Of a DNA stretch of 64,000 nt, positions 9,508-20,866 are shown piece by piece. The stretch is from Dendrolimus kikuchii. Its lineage: Eukaryota > Arthropoda > Insecta > Lepidoptera > Lasiocampidae. The DNA lies in the NCBI GenBank assembly GCA_019925095.2, contig CM034402.1:6211501-6275500 (forward strand), read 5' to 3'. The notes below the pieces were generated by a model. The model was given only the letters and a program-made list of their open reading frames with translations. It was not told the origin of the DNA and did no database searches. How positions within the stretch are numbered: position 1 is the stretch's first letter; each line of letters starts with the position of its first letter. A program made the position numbers and the translations under genes.

Positions 9508-10434
9508 AAGAGTTGTCAATGTCACTCTAACGGAGCGTCGTATCGATGGTTGCGAGGCGACCATCTTAAAAACATAATAGAAGGGGGCACTTTTTGGTTT
9601 CGGGGTGTGGTCGCCAGCGCACCAAGTCTGCGACAGACAAATAGCTACACATACGAGTAAAAGTGAATTATAATTTAGAACGCCATTAGTGTTTATTTCA
9701 AATGTATTAATTATTATTGGTGCAGTAATTACATGTATGTCTGAACTGGAATAGTAAAATTGTTTTTGACTTGCCGATAAGGACTTTAATTTTAACTTTC
9801 ATCAATACATCGAGCCTTTACCGCTATTTTATCGTATCGTATTATTTTGTTTCAAGACTTTAAATTTTAGTTAGATTAGACCGGACTGAATCAAAAACTG
9901 CAATTCTATAATAGTTTTAAATGCCTTTTGCAACAAAAAATTTGCTAATATTTAAATGTCGCTTACGATAAAATGGCGGTAAAGGCTCAAAATTTCTGAA
10001 CTTTCAAATATAATATCTTATTTATAAACATTTTTTTTTGTCCCCTTATGTGTGTTCTTAACCATGTCAAAAGCTTTTTCTTTTTTTCTTTCAACGATAA
10101 AATGTTCCATTCGTTTATATTACACATCGATGCTTAGCAACAGAGATTGGATCGTGATGATACTGTAATATACATACTGTAAAATTCCTTCAGAATTCAG
10201 TATAAACCGGATAAGAAGTGACACGTGCGGAATGTGCTAGGGAGGTTCGCAATACATTGGTATTCTGGCTCACGTAGTGCGCCCCGCGGAGCGGCACTTA
10301 TGCGACACTCAGCGCTAGTTTTTACTGTGTTATTGTTATAATTTCATATTCAAGGACTTGAAAATCTTTTTCAACCTACAATGCAAAAAGAGATGTAATA
10401 AATGTAGCAAAATACGATGAAATTGCTAATTTTT
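9508..10434. other. A+T-rich intergenic stretch
   Basis: No coding potential or recognised repeat. Short G+C-rich patch near 10270-10310. This is the right flank of the BEL element; I see no copy of the left-flank bases that would mark a target-site duplication. Confidence 0.5.
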
Positions 10435-10670
10435 CAGGTGGTAGGGCATTTGCCCGACTGGATGGCTATCACCCCTGGTCTAAAGTATGTAGCCATAACA
10501 ACCTTGAGTTGGGTTTTAGCATTAGTGACCAGGTTCCAGACTCCCTTAAGAGAGCAGCAGCGCATTTGTAGCGCCTTTGGTGTTGCAAATATCCATAGGC
10601 GATTGATTTAGTAACCGCTTTCCATCAAGTGGGCCGTCTGCCTGTCTGCTGAACTCCTGCAATAACAAAA
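10435..10670 (+). repeat. ~300-bp LINE-tailed repeat, 3' part
   Basis: Lacks the first ~60 bp of the family (compare 38131-38435). Starts at aggtggtagggcatttgcc and ends after ctgaactcctgcaataa. Contains the family marker ggtgttgcaaatatccatag. The LINE-like frame ending VANIHRR is open here. Confidence 0.75.
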
Positions 10671-10735
10671 TCTCAATTACAATTAAATAATTCAACTCAA
10701 AACACGCGGATTCAAATTATGGTCAAAAAAATACT

Positions 10736-10871
10736 CACCACTTGGGCAGTTTTCTGACTGAACGTGCGTATTGTTACAAGTACCATCTTCTAACACGGTT
10801 AAAGAAAACAGCGTGATGAAACCTATACATCGAGATAATGAATGTGTCAAACCCGCCAAGCCGCCTTGGAC
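10736..10871 (+). repeat. tRNA-derived SINE, internal fragment
   Basis: Matches the body of the SINE at 16059-16352 from accactt..gcag to gccgccttggac, but both the promoter head and the 3' tail are missing. Confidence 0.7.
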
Positions 10872-11659
10872 ACAGTCACAAGACAAATAAGTATAGTACA
10901 ACGCGTACTTTTGTCAAAGACATAAAATTGTAAATGACATTAAGTGCTCTGAATAATATATCTGTAATCTCTCTCCCGTTATTTACTTAGCTTATTCATA
11001 CCTTTGAGGTTTTACGTCAAATGTCTTACGTCTGGTCTTGTGAAATTTAATGATTTTTAAAAGGACTGTCACCACGAGCCAGTTGCTTGAAACTCTTCTT
11101 ATTTACACGATTTGCCAAACATTTGGGATAGGTACAAAAGCTTTTTAGAGATTTGTTTATAAACCATAGCATAAAACAATAAGTTTCGAAAAAACCGTCT
11201 GCAAAGAATACACAAAAGTAAATGTTTCCTACAATTTTTGAAGGTACCATTACAAAATTAGCGAAAATATTTTTAGTACTTGAACGGGGGAAATTGAAAT
11301 TTAAAAATGAAACTATGGTGTTGCAAGCCGATACTAATGCTTTGCAGGTGTCTTAATACTCTGTGAATTTGAGTGAGCTATTGTTCGTGCTAATCTCTTT
11401 GTTCACGCCGCCGTAAAACCTTTCTTCCTCTGATGGTATTTCATGCGAATTCTTGGAAGCCATTAAACTGACCATTTAACGATTTTAAGAACCAGTGGGC
11501 GGCTTTTGCTAGGTGGTCGTCTAATTTACAAATGGATGAGGGTCAGTCAGTCGTGAGGTGCGCGAGTCGTGTTCTGACTGCGAACGAGGCATTACCTAGT
11601 GTACTTTCGGAGCGCGTGTCTTATAACGACGAACCCTGTGATTTATGTGATAACGATTT
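10872..11659. other. A+T-rich stretch without recognised gene
   Basis: Only short accidental ORFs. Nothing assignable. Confidence 0.45.
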
Positions 11660-12090
11660 TCTACCCTACGGTTTGGTTTTGTTGTATTCGACTATACTTG
11701 TAAGAATTGTGAATTACAGACAATTATTAATTACATTACAGACAATTAAATCTTATGTTAGTATAAAAAACCTATTCCGCCTCAAAACTGTGACGAACTC
11801 TATATCTACCTAAGATTTTAATAACAGGCAAAATAAACAAAATGATGCACGATACGTTACTCATAGCTTGAGTTTTATGTTAGTCGATGATGGTGATATG
11901 ATACGTTCGTAGATATATTGCGGCGTAAAAGATACCCGAAATAACTCATGACAGTCCTTCCAGTTTGATAAATACACTACGAATTACGTGTAGGTTCTTC
12001 TAAAAAACTCTATGATAATTCCAACGGTATTTTCGATTTTATATCCTATAAATCCCCTACAAATTCGTAGCAATATCATCAATTAGCTAT
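11660..12090 (+). repeat. Degenerate LTR-retrotransposon LTR fragment
   Basis: Shares with 39385-39520 and 56650-56935 the order: ttgtattcg-type block, a motif like gaactacgtgtg, (a)aactct, then attccaacggcattttaatt and a tail ending gta(g/a)caata. The AATAAACT-like element followed by this block looks like an LTR R-U5 end. About 240 bp of unrelated sequence interrupts it. Family not identified. Confidence 0.45.
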
Positions 12091-12510
12091 CATAGGTAAA
12101 AAAATTGAGATTTAATATTTTTTTTTCAATTTATCTATCGAGTTATTTTATCAAATATATAAAAGCTTCGCCTTTTTTGAAGTTCAAAACAGTCAAGTGA
12201 AGAACAATCTGGCCATAAATATTACTAAAAAAAAATATTCTCGGCCAGAGTATACATAAAACGGCAAAACTAAAAAAGTTTGCAAACAAAATACGTTAAT
12301 GAAAACTTTTAAAAGCTATTCAATGAATAAAATAAATAGTTAAATTATTTTTATAAAGAAGAATTCATTCACGACTTTTAATATTTATAAGTCTATCTTC
12401 TCAAAGTTCAAAGTTGATCGCTTTGATCGTTAAAAATTAGTATCCGTGAATAAGCGCCTTACACTTTGCTCACCACATTTGTTGAAATAAGAACATTTAT
12501 AAATATTGTG

Positions 12511-12825
12511 AATGTGAAGGAATGCTCCGGTGGTTCGGGCATGTGAAAAGAATGCATGATGAAAGAATGACTAAACAGATATACAATGCAAAAGTGGATG
12601 GATGCAGAAGTCGTGGAAGGCCACGACACACATTCCATGATCAAATTGATCGTGTACTAGCAGAAGGTGATGTCAGGAGCCTTAAAAACAGACGAGCGTG
12701 CATGACAAGAGCTATGAATGTCAAAGAAGCAAGTGAGGTGTGTAAGAATAAGCCTGAATGGCGCTCTGTTGTTCGGGCCTACCCGGTAAGGGAACTGGCG
12801 TGAAGTTATATATGTATGTATGTAG
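12511..12825 (+). pseudogene. RTE-type LINE, 5'-truncated 3' end (ORF C-terminus 12522-12803)
   Basis: Encodes the last ~94 residues of the RTE polyprotein seen at 49612-50265: RWFGHVKRMHDERMTKQIYN, then RSRGRPRHTFHDQ, then a terminal RELA and stop, followed by gaagtta and (tatg)n. Flanked by the 10-bp direct repeat aaatattgtg (12501-12510 and 12826-12835), a plausible target-site duplication. No RT domain, so it is inactive. Confidence 0.85.
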
Positions 12826-12833
12826 AAATATTG

Positions 12834-12904
12834 TGGTGGGTATACTGTCCGTTCCCCCTATAATGGGAGGGCCGAGCCCAGCATACATACATACATACAT
12901 ACAT
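12834..12904 (+). repeat. SINE 3' fragment and (CATA)n
   Basis: gtgggtatactgtccgttcc through cgagcccagca matches the 3' part of the tRNA-derived SINE, then an array of cata repeats. The RTE fragment on its left sits directly against it. Confidence 0.65.
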
Positions 12905-13653
12905 AGGCTATGTCACTCAGTGATAATGTAAGATTCTAATGGTGAAACAATTTTTGAAATCGGTCGAGTAGTTTTGGAGTTTATTCGTTACAAACATACA
13001 AAAATAGATACACACGTAATACGTACTAACATTTTGATAATACTTTCTCATTTTCATAAAGGAATATCCAGTTTTTAGTTTGTTTATAGTATTATTATAC
13101 TTAGTTAGTAGTAGTATAGTTAGTTAGTAGTTAGTAGTATTATAGTTAGTTAGTAGTAACATTATAATACTTAGTTTTATTATAAGTGTAGTAATACAAC
13201 ATATTAATTCTGTATTATATATGTAGTCCCTGGCGATAATTAGAATACTTATTACATCTAGATACATAAAACTTTATTGCACACCAAAATAAATAGTAAA
13301 AAAAACCTATTTACAATACTTTCTACGCAAAGAGGACGTTAATTTAGGTTGTTTCATTTTGCGAAGATACCTAAAAAGGCTACAAAATCTACTTCGTTGC
13401 GCAAAAACGTATATGAACGGCACTTTACAATAAAAAGTGAAGAAAATTACTTTTTCAAAGTTTCTTTGAGCTTTTTCAATATACTACTCGTTACCTATTC
13501 AAGGCGATAATTTAAAAATTCCATACACAAAATTCATTATTTTTCAATAAAGTCATATTCTTTTTGTTATGTTCATATCACGTATGTATATTAATTAGAC
13601 CAGTATATTAATGTCCTTGACTATTATTATATAATATCTATTGCAATTTATTA
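12905..13653. other. A+T-rich stretch with TAGT repeats and TE scraps
   Basis: 12930-13010 resembles the Helitron-type internal block (aatggtgaaacaatttttga, cgagtagttttggag). 13085-13160 is an irregular TAGT/TTAGTAG array. 13262-13340 resembles the minus-strand end of the LINE at 24046-24165. No gene. Confidence 0.45.
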
Positions 13654-13936
13654 GTCGTGGTAGCTTAATAGATATCGCAAGCGTCCCAACCTGAAAGGGC
13701 GCAGGTTCGAATACTGGCCAGAACGCACGCACCACTTTTTCTGAGCTAATGTGAGTTACAATTACGACGTGCTAAACACGGTGAAGGAAAAACAACGTGA
13801 TAAGATAATATAATAAGATAACCGATGTGTCAAACTGCCAAGCCGCCTTGGACAAACGTGGCAGGTATACTGTCCATTCCCTAATAGTGGGAGGCCCGAG
13901 TCCAACAGTGGGAGGTTTAAGGGCTGTTATCAATAA
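13654..13936 (+). repeat. tRNA-derived SINE, near full length
   Basis: Head gtcgtggtagcttaat corresponds to a degenerate A box, ggttcgaatac (from 13704) to the B box, and the body ends ccaacagtgggaggtttaag. More diverged than the copy at 16059. Confidence 0.8.
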
Positions 13937-14160
13937 TTGTAATTTCCTATTGCATAATTAATATTACTATATAACAAAATAATTATAATTAAAACAAAGA
14001 GATCACACTCTGCTGCCTCAACATATACATTTGTCCGCTCTATGAGTAAAGGACAAAATATGTAGCATATATTTTCTTCCATATTACTATGTTTTATGAA
14101 AATAAAGAACTTGAAAAAATATTTGTTTACTGCTATTAACATACTTCATACTTTATCTAT

Positions 14161-14349
14161 GCCAGGTGGTAGAGTATTTGCTCGACTGGATGGCGACCAT
14201 CCCTGGTCTAGAGTATGCCGCCATAACAACCTTGTGTTGTGTTCCGGCATTAGTGACAGGTTCGAGTTTCTTTTAAAAGAGCAGCAGCGCATTTGTAGCA
14301 CCTTTGGTGTTGCAAATGTCCATAGGCGATGGTAACCGCTTTCCATCAT
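14161..14349 (+). repeat. ~300-bp LINE-tailed repeat, 3' part
   Basis: Starts ccaggtggtagag, contains ggtgttgcaaatgtccatag and stops at cgctttccatca; the last ~40 bp of the family are missing. Confidence 0.75.
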
Positions 14350-15006
14350 AAAAAAACTTGAAGAGTACTATCGGGGTTCTTCTAAGAAGTTATAAAATGG
14401 CAACTTTTTGAGCAAAATAATCTAAAACTTTATTCACAAATTCTTGCGTCTGGCTAATTTATTAAATCATGAGACGCTATATTTAAAAACGAAAAATCTC
14501 TTTAAACTTCAAGTGAACTATTTTTGCTAACGAGCCGGGTGATATTCAGTTTTATCTATTACCATCTTACGAGTGGTTCGGCTACGAGAATTGATCAACA
14601 ATACGGGCCCGTACATATAATAGGGAAATATCCATACATTTTGTATTATTTCCCCATCTGCAACGTGGTCGCTTCTTCTCCGAAGTAACAACTATCACAT
14701 TAATCAAACCTGTCTTTCTCCAAGTTTTCATAAGAGCTAACGCAATTCGCCTTGACATTTATAAAACTTCAACAAGGAAAACTTTCTTTACTAAATTAAG
14801 CAGCTGTAGTTATTATCTCTCGTCTCTTGAACAATGTTGGCGGTTTCTTAGTCCATTTGCGTTACAGGATTATCTCACGACACCGAGAGTCTCTAAAATA
14901 CCTTTTATACCTATTAAATAGTGAAAATTTCTTCTACTCTTACATGAGCTTATCGCGGTTTATGTCTAGCCAGTTTCTAAAATTCTAAATTTATTTCTTT
15001 GTCACT
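14350..15006. other. A+T-rich stretch, nothing recognised
   Basis: No coding potential and no repeat matched elsewhere in the window. Confidence 0.4.
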
Positions 15007-15174
15007 GAACTCCTCCTAAGCCCCGGGACCGATCTTGATGAATTATTTTGTGTGTTCGAGTGGATTTTACCCTGGATGCTTTCGATTTACAATTGAAATC
15101 GGTAGGTGGCGCTGGAATCGGGTCCTAGATTTTTATTTTTTTAAAGCAGGGCAACGTCTGCCGTAATCGCTAGT
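15007..15174 (+). repeat. Helitron-like 3' end ending CTAGT
   Basis: Shares ggtaggtggcgctggaatcg, tcctagatttttattttt and caacgtctgccg with 54941-55258 and 61105-61367. The last bases are cgCTAGT, matching the CTRRT end of Helitrons. Classification is tentative. Confidence 0.5.
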
Positions 15175-16058
15175 CTTAATATAAATTGGCACTAGATAAA
15201 ATCTGGATCCATATCTTCCTTTGCACTGAAATCTTTACTCTTCGGATGCCAAGGAACCGAGTTTTGTGGCAAATTGAAGTTGTATACGACTTAACAGTTG
15301 GATTTTTTGTACTTACAGACTTGTTACATAGTATATTTATTATGTATCTAATAACAATTATTTAAATAGTTGTTGTTGTTTAAACAAAAATTAAGCTATT
15401 TGTATAATTCTAAAATCTTGCTGTTTTGAAACCGTATGGTAAATTACCAATAGGTATTAGACGGATCAACCAAATTAAATCAATATCGTTGTAAGGCACA
15501 GAACTGAACAGACACGACGGTATTCAGTAAGATTGAATGATTTATATATATGGAGCACTTTGATTGATTCATTAAAATGGAAAGACAGAAATGAAACGTC
15601 TAATTACAGCTTAAGCAGTTTAAGTTTGTCGCTCTTTCGAAAAACCAAATTCTTTTTCTTACTTAATTTCTTTCTTGCATTTGAAAATAAAATTGTATAT
15701 CAGATTTACACTTATTCCGTGGATGCTCCGAACGCAGTCGTCATTTGACGCCTATGATGATGCTCTAATTCGACCTTCTGTAGGTATTCTATGATACGTC
15801 TAATGCTGTTCCGAAAACTCGACGTGAAATTTATATGAATAATCCGTAATCATATAATCGTAAATTAGATTTGGTGTAACGCCAACCGTAATGGCTGACG
15901 GCTATATCGGAATACGTAACAGATAATAACTTTCGCTCCTTGATTTATGTCTACTAATATTTCTTTAGAGTGATTTCAGTTGTAATGAAATATATACCTA
16001 TATATCGGGCATTGGGGCGTTAATTTTAATATATTCTGGTAGTATATATTCACAGGAA
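15175..16058. other. A+T-rich stretch, nothing recognised
   Basis: One 71-codon ORF near 15533 is low complexity and has no support. Confidence 0.4.
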
Positions 16059-16352
16059 GTCATGGTAGCGTAATAGCTAGCGTACGCGTCTTAAACTCAA
16101 AGGGCGCGGGTTCGATCCTGGCCGGAACGCATGCACCACTTAGGCAATTTTCTGATCTAATGTGCATATTCTTACAATTACCACGTGCTAATAACGGTGA
16201 GAGAAAACATCGTGATGCAACCTGCACATCGAGATAGCCGATGTGTCAAGCCTGCCAAGACGCCTTGGACAAGCGTGGCGGGTATACTGTCCGTTCCCCT
16301 ATAGCGGGAGGCCCGAGCCCAGCAGTAGGTCAGTTATGGGATGTTATATATA
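16059..16352 (+). repeat. tRNA-derived SINE, full length
   Basis: Best-preserved copy of the main SINE. Pol III A box region tggtagcgtaatagctagcg and B box ggttcgatcc (16109-16118) lie in the first 60 bp, followed by ggccggaacgc, a ~170-bp body with catcgagatag, and tail ggcccgagcccagcagtagg plus (TA)n. It resembles the Metulj-type SINEs of butterflies; name not verified. Confidence 0.85.
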
Positions 16353-16384
16353 TATATTCACTTGCTAACTTAGGAAGTGGTTAA

Positions 16385-16880
16385 TTGAGCACGCTTCATA
16401 TTCCCGTGTCTACTGCTCTTGGCACTACTCGAGATAAGCCAACTCTCTCAAAAGGAGGTCGCGGAACGAAAAAGGGAGAGAGGTGCGCATGCGGCTCGCG
16501 GGTACCGACGTCAGTCGGCGCCCCGGAGGCGCAGATATGCGCAAGATCTCCTCCCATAATACCTCTGCAGGGGCCCTCTAGCATCTAGTGAGCAGAGGAG
16601 TCTTCACCCCTGTTGACAAAGTGAGTTTGCTTTTCCCGGGGCATTCTGAAGCACTAATGCGCTAGGATCAGCGGGGGCGTAACTATGTTCTAAGTCTCAC
16701 GCTCTTCCTGCCATAAGTGTGGGGCACATGGGAGGAGGGTGGTTTTAGTGGAGTATTGAGTAGTCGGGTCACCACACAAGCCCATTCGTGATCTCACCTC
16801 TCGTCGCTTTGGTCTAATCCCTAGTGAAGATCCCGGTAGTGTGCGAAATGCATTTCCCCCGCCTCAAAAAAAAAACAACT
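16385..16880 (-). repeat. GC-rich TE segment, inverted relative to 19389-20100
   Basis: Read on the minus strand it starts with a T-run and ggcgggggaaatgcattt, then gggattagacca, ccactaaaaccaccctcctc and atgagact-like blocks shared with 19389-19640. About 500 bp and much richer in G+C than its surroundings. Likely an untranslated or truncated part of a LINE; no coding domain seen. Confidence 0.6.
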
Positions 16881-17054
16881 TAAGCCTATGGAAAAAATAC
16901 TCGTTTCTCAAGTCAATGCCCACCAATGAGAATGTTTGACCCTGGGACTTATTTATTTAATGGTAATCAGTGCACGGCGGGACACCAACGCATCAGCCCG
17001 TATTTCTAGGAATTGATATTGCACATTAAAAAATTAAGAGATATTATTAATCAC

Positions 17055-17274
17055 AATCAAATATAACCTAAATTACTCATGTAAATTTTTACTGGTGAAA
17101 GAATTTTCAAAATCGATTCGGTAGTTTTTTTTTAATAATATTGTTCTTTATTGTAGAAAAGTCTGGTACGGTAACTTATAGAAGTCCCTAACTCATATTA
17201 GTATGTAGTTCAAGAGATTACTTCCTACAAACAACCAAACTCACAAATTTACCTCTTTATAATATTAGTATAGA
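17055..17274 (-). repeat. Helitron-like element, 5' part
   Basis: Minus strand starts TCTATACTAATATTATAAAG at 17274, the TC start typical of a common lepidopteran Helitron, and ends in ccgaatcgattttgaaaatt-type sequence. A roughly 90-bp unrelated block splits it. The 3' CTRRT end is missing. Confidence 0.5.
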
Positions 17275-17291
17275 TGAAGATTTATGATTAA

Positions 17292-17392
17292 CATACATAC
17301 ATAACTTCACGCCAGTTCCCTTTAGGGGTAGGCACGAACAACAAAGCGCCATTCAGGCTTATTCTTACACACCTCACTTGCTTCTTAGACAT
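17292..17392 (-). repeat. RTE-type LINE 3' end, ~100 bp
   Basis: (catacata) tail then acttcacgccagttccc and the coding end found at 49612. Minus strand, heavily 5'-truncated. Confidence 0.8.
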
Positions 17393-17499
17393 TGATGATA
17401 AGGTGATGATAAACATCTGACGTATAATATGGTTACGAATAAATGAGTTTAATTACTTTAAGCACTCATATGCTCGGTACATGAGGATACTAGCTTATT

Positions 17500-17915
17500 T
17501 GACAGAATATGTGTTCAAACTCTTTTGTCAAGTTTCAAACTCATGTTGTTAGAAAAACATGTGAGTGCTTTAGCAACTAATCCAACTCGACGTACCACTA
17601 TGCTTTTACTTTTACAACCGCACCGCTCGCCAGCGACTGGATATTGACACCCATTTCCTTGAGCTCCCACGCTCAACTACGCAACGCTTCTCTAGAACAT
17701 TTATTCCGCGTACAACAATGATCTGGAGGGAACTTCCCGCCGCGGTTTTCCCTTTGCGCTATGACATGGGGTTCTTTAAGAAGGGCGTTATAAAATTTCT
17801 TAGAGGTTGGCAACACGTTGGTGACACCCTTGGTGTTGCAAACGTCCATAGGCGACGGTAAGCACTTTCCATCAGGTGGGCCCCCTGCCCATTGCCTGTT
17901 TCAGTCTAAAAAAAA
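17500..17915 (+). pseudogene. LINE ORF2 C-terminus with VANVHRR end
   Basis: In frame near 17690-17862: RTFIPRTTMIWRELPAAVFP, then LRYDMGFFKKGV and finally DTLGVANVHRRR and a stop. Upstream residues (NPTRRTTMLLLLQPHRSP) are in a second frame and broken by stops. This is the C-terminal end of a Jockey/CR1-type LINE ORF2 (clade not certain). Its last ~40 bp of coding plus 3' UTR match the 3' part of the ~300-bp repeat family. Inactive. Confidence 0.75.
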
Positions 17916-18336
17916 AAATACCAATAATATGATGAGCATACAAAGTTTTTGTAAGTATGTATTAAATTTGAATTTAATATTTTGGATTTTGTTGTTTTTT
18001 TTTAGTTGTTTGTGGAACCATTGAAATTACTTCTGAATATATCTTATAACAACGAAAACCTCTCGTTTCTCTTTCTTTATCTCGTCTTCTTAGCCCCCAA
18101 CATAATACAGGTTTAACATGCTCAACTATTATTATAAATATACGAAGAGTTACAACTACTAGCATAACAAACAAGAAACGAATAAAAAGCAATAGTTTTT
18201 TATTGTATGAAGCAGGCAAACATGCAGACGGCCCCGTTGTAAGTAGCGTACTGAATGTATAATCAGATATTTTTTTTACAAATTGTACATATATACAAAT
18301 AAAAATATATTTTTTATTGCATGATTACAGCAGAAA

Positions 18337-18466
18337 GACGCGAAATCCACCTGATGGAAGGCGGTTACTATCGCCTGTGGACATTTGTAATACTAAAGGT
18401 GCTACAAATGTGCTGTCGCTCGCCAATGGGAGACTGGAACCTAAACACTAATGCCCGAAAACAATA
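18337..18466 (-). repeat. ~300-bp LINE-tailed repeat, fragment
   Basis: ccacctgatggaaggcggtt, cgcctgtggacatttgtaat and gggagactggaacct identify it. The 5' half of the family is missing. Confidence 0.7.
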
Positions 18467-18584
18467 AATAATTAAAAACTATAACTCCTAAAGTAAACAA
18501 AGAGAAATTAGATGGTAGAGCTTCTCCAAGAATCTGGATAGTTAGATGCCAGAATTAAAAAAAAAAATGTGTGTCTGCAGTTAA

Positions 18585-18952
18585 CACGCAGTAGAGGTGA
18601 AATTTCAGATAATATACTCACAGCTAATTGTTCTCTAACTTTTATTAATATAAATATAATTCCTCTAACCATGCATTCGTCGGTATATTACAATTCAAAA
18701 TAAACCTCTTCAGTATCACTTTCAAGTTTTCACTGTTTTAGTCTCAAAAATATTATTATCAGTTTTATTTCTGTTCAAATTGGACCTATGTTTAATCATC
18801 GGTTTATCGACTCTCTAATCTGTGCTGCGCAATGTAAAACTTGTATCTCATTCTCTCGCAGGCATAGTCCTATATATGTTTATCTGTTTTTAGTGTCGCT
18901 TTTTCGTTTCATCGAGTTTCAAATCACAGCGATTCTAAAGAAGTTTCACTTC
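18585..18952 (+). mobile_element. MITE (family shared with 21583-21902)
   Basis: Starts cacgcagtagaggtgaaatt and ends gaagtttcacttc; the inverted copy at 21583-21902 starts gaagtgaagctcgatgaa and ends cttctactgtgt on the plus strand. Internal landmarks are ggacctatgtttaatcatcg and tttagtgtcgctttttcg. No coding capacity. Confidence 0.7.
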
Positions 18953-18995
18953 AAAAATACAGTATGTGTGTTTTTAGCCAATACAAAAATATGAC

Positions 18996-19388
18996 TTAAA
19001 TCTCACCTCGCCATTGGGGATCGCGTGCAATATATAATATCCAATATTCCATCAAACTGGAACCACACATAATTGATGAGTCACGTATTCCCACATCGTA
19101 TACGGAGTACATGTGCGCTTGTTTTATTATATAATTGCGCAGATAACAGGCCGGTACACCGGGGAGCTTCGATGTCAAGCCTCATGATGTTTTCCATTAG
19201 ACCGGTGACGTGTATCTTTAGTACGTCTCAGTGCTCGGTCTCTAAGGTGTGGTACAAGTGAAAAGAGAACATGGAATATAACAGTATTGCCGACGTTTTG
19301 AGAACAGGTCGGACAAAATGTATCGACGTTGACGAGGAGCTTGATGAAAGTGGTGGCGAAAACAAAGAATCGTAGAAAGTGAAAATCC
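18996..19388. other. Stretch without gene
   Basis: Opposing ORFs of about 60 codons overlap here and look accidental. Confidence 0.35.
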
Positions 19389-20100
19389 CTTTTTTTTCAG
19401 GCGGGGGAAATGCTATTTACGCACAATACCGGATCCTTTGCAAGGGATTAGACCATAGTCGATTATGGAGGCATTCCCAGAAGGGGCAATCCAAACAATA
19501 ATCAACCGGTTTGTGTGGAGACACGAGTCCAAATGGCTAATACCCACTAAAACCACCCTCCTCCGATGCCCCGCGCTTATGCCAGGAAAGGCATGAGACT
19601 CAGAACGTAGTTACGCCTACGCCGATCCTTTTTTTTTGATGACGCAGGGGGAATGTCTTTCCTTGGGACACCATCCTCGGGCCTGGGGGGAAAGGCTCGC
19701 CCAGGGGTGTGTGGGACTCTTGATCGGCCGTATGCCCCTAGCTCACACGCTCACCTGCGCCCCTAGCTCACACGCTTTTACAGGGCGCCACAGGAACTGG
19801 GCCAATAGGTACTACATGTGTGACGCCCCAACGCTTTTCGACGAACTCAGGGTGTCCTGCGGGGAAGAACACTGTCTTCGACAACAGGGGGGTGGGGAAG
19901 TCCGCGGGATCCCCCACTTGTCCACGCGGCCTCCTTTGCTGGAATCATGGTGGAAGGAGACTTTGTGCGTAGCGGCGCCTCCGACCCCGTAGCCGCCTTC
20001 TGCGGATAGGGTCCGCATATGCATTCTCCTCCCTTTCCCTCTCCGACGCCTCCTTCTGGGTCATCACCGACTCACAGAAGGAGACAACCTCGGACCAATA
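19389..20100 (+). repeat. GC-rich TE segment
   Basis: Starts T-run, ggcgggggaaatgct. The first ~250 bp match the minus-strand copy at 16385-16880. At 19624 a second T-run with gacgcagggggaatg starts a similar second unit, so the segment may be a tandem or two elements end to end. The 118-codon ORF at 19636 has no recognisable domain. Confidence 0.55.
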
Positions 20101-20159
20101 TCTTTTCTAATATCATAAAGCCCAACAATTATAAATTAAATATGTATACTTATATGTTT

Positions 20160-20440
20160 GATATCCGTAAGAGAACCAAGGTAACCGACATAGCTCGCAA
20201 AAGTAACCAGTTGAAGTGGCAGTGAGTTGGTCACGTCTGCCGCAGGACCGATGGCCGATGGAGCAGACGAGTCCTGGAGTGGAGACCACGTCTCGGTAAA
20301 CGTAGTGTTGGAAGCCCTCCAGCCCGATAGACTGACGACCTGTGCAAGATCGCCGGTAGGCGCTGGATGAGGAAGTCAGAGGACAGGGATGAGTGCCGCC
20401 GACTTGGGGCGGCCTACGTCCAACAGTGGACTGCGAATTG
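20160..20440 (+). pseudogene. Second RTE-type LINE, ORF C-terminus
   Basis: Reads RKRTKVTDIARKSNQLKWQ, stop, VGHVCRRTDGRWSRRVLEWR, then later AAYVQQWTANC and a stop. This is the C-terminal end of an RTE/BovB-like LINE distinct from the 49.6-kb family. A TGA replaces the Trp expected before the GH motif and another stop follows. Ends near ctgacgatgacg. Confidence 0.75.
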
Positions 20441-20711
20441 CTGACGATGACGAGTTATATGTGAAACTTTTAGTGCGATTTTCGTAGAAGTAGAAAGTGT
20501 CACTATTTTATAATTAAATTAAATAATGATATAAATATTCAAACACCAATCGCTTGCACCATAAGCCATTCGTGCGGGATAACGAAGAAGACCCTAATAA
20601 ATTGCATTATTTTTCTTTTGTAATTGTAATAGTGACTAGTGAATCTCAGAAAAATTTAAAAGTATACTGATTAAGAATTAGTAAATATATTGATGACAAA
20701 AAACTGCTTCC

Positions 20712-20866
20712 ACCGAACCCTGGTAGAAGGGGTAAGCAGGCCGTAAACAGATATTTAAAGTCCCAAAAAGGCAGGCAACGCATCGGCTCCCTTAGTGTTG
20801 CATATGTCCATAGGCAACAGTAACCACCTACCACCAAGTAGTCTGTTTGCTAGTTTGACTACAAGC
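20712..20866 (+). repeat. LINE 3' end of the VANVHRR type
   Basis: ggcaacgcatcggctccctt then agtgttgcatatgtccatag and taaccacctaccaccaagta. Closer to the LINE form at 17.8 kb than to the ~300-bp repeat because a LINE-like aacgcatc block precedes it. Confidence 0.6.

Noticed and set aside
11532..11813. 93-codon ORF as a host gene
   Set aside because: Its second half is the LTR-like block shared with 39.4 and 56.7 kb; no protein domain.
16059..16130. tRNA gene
   Set aside because: A and B boxes are present but no cloverleaf; it is the head of a dispersed SINE present in several copies.
19636..19992. 118-codon ORF as an ORF1 gag protein
   Set aside because: No zinc knuckle or gag-like motif; sits in a G+C-rich repeated segment where open frames are expected by chance.
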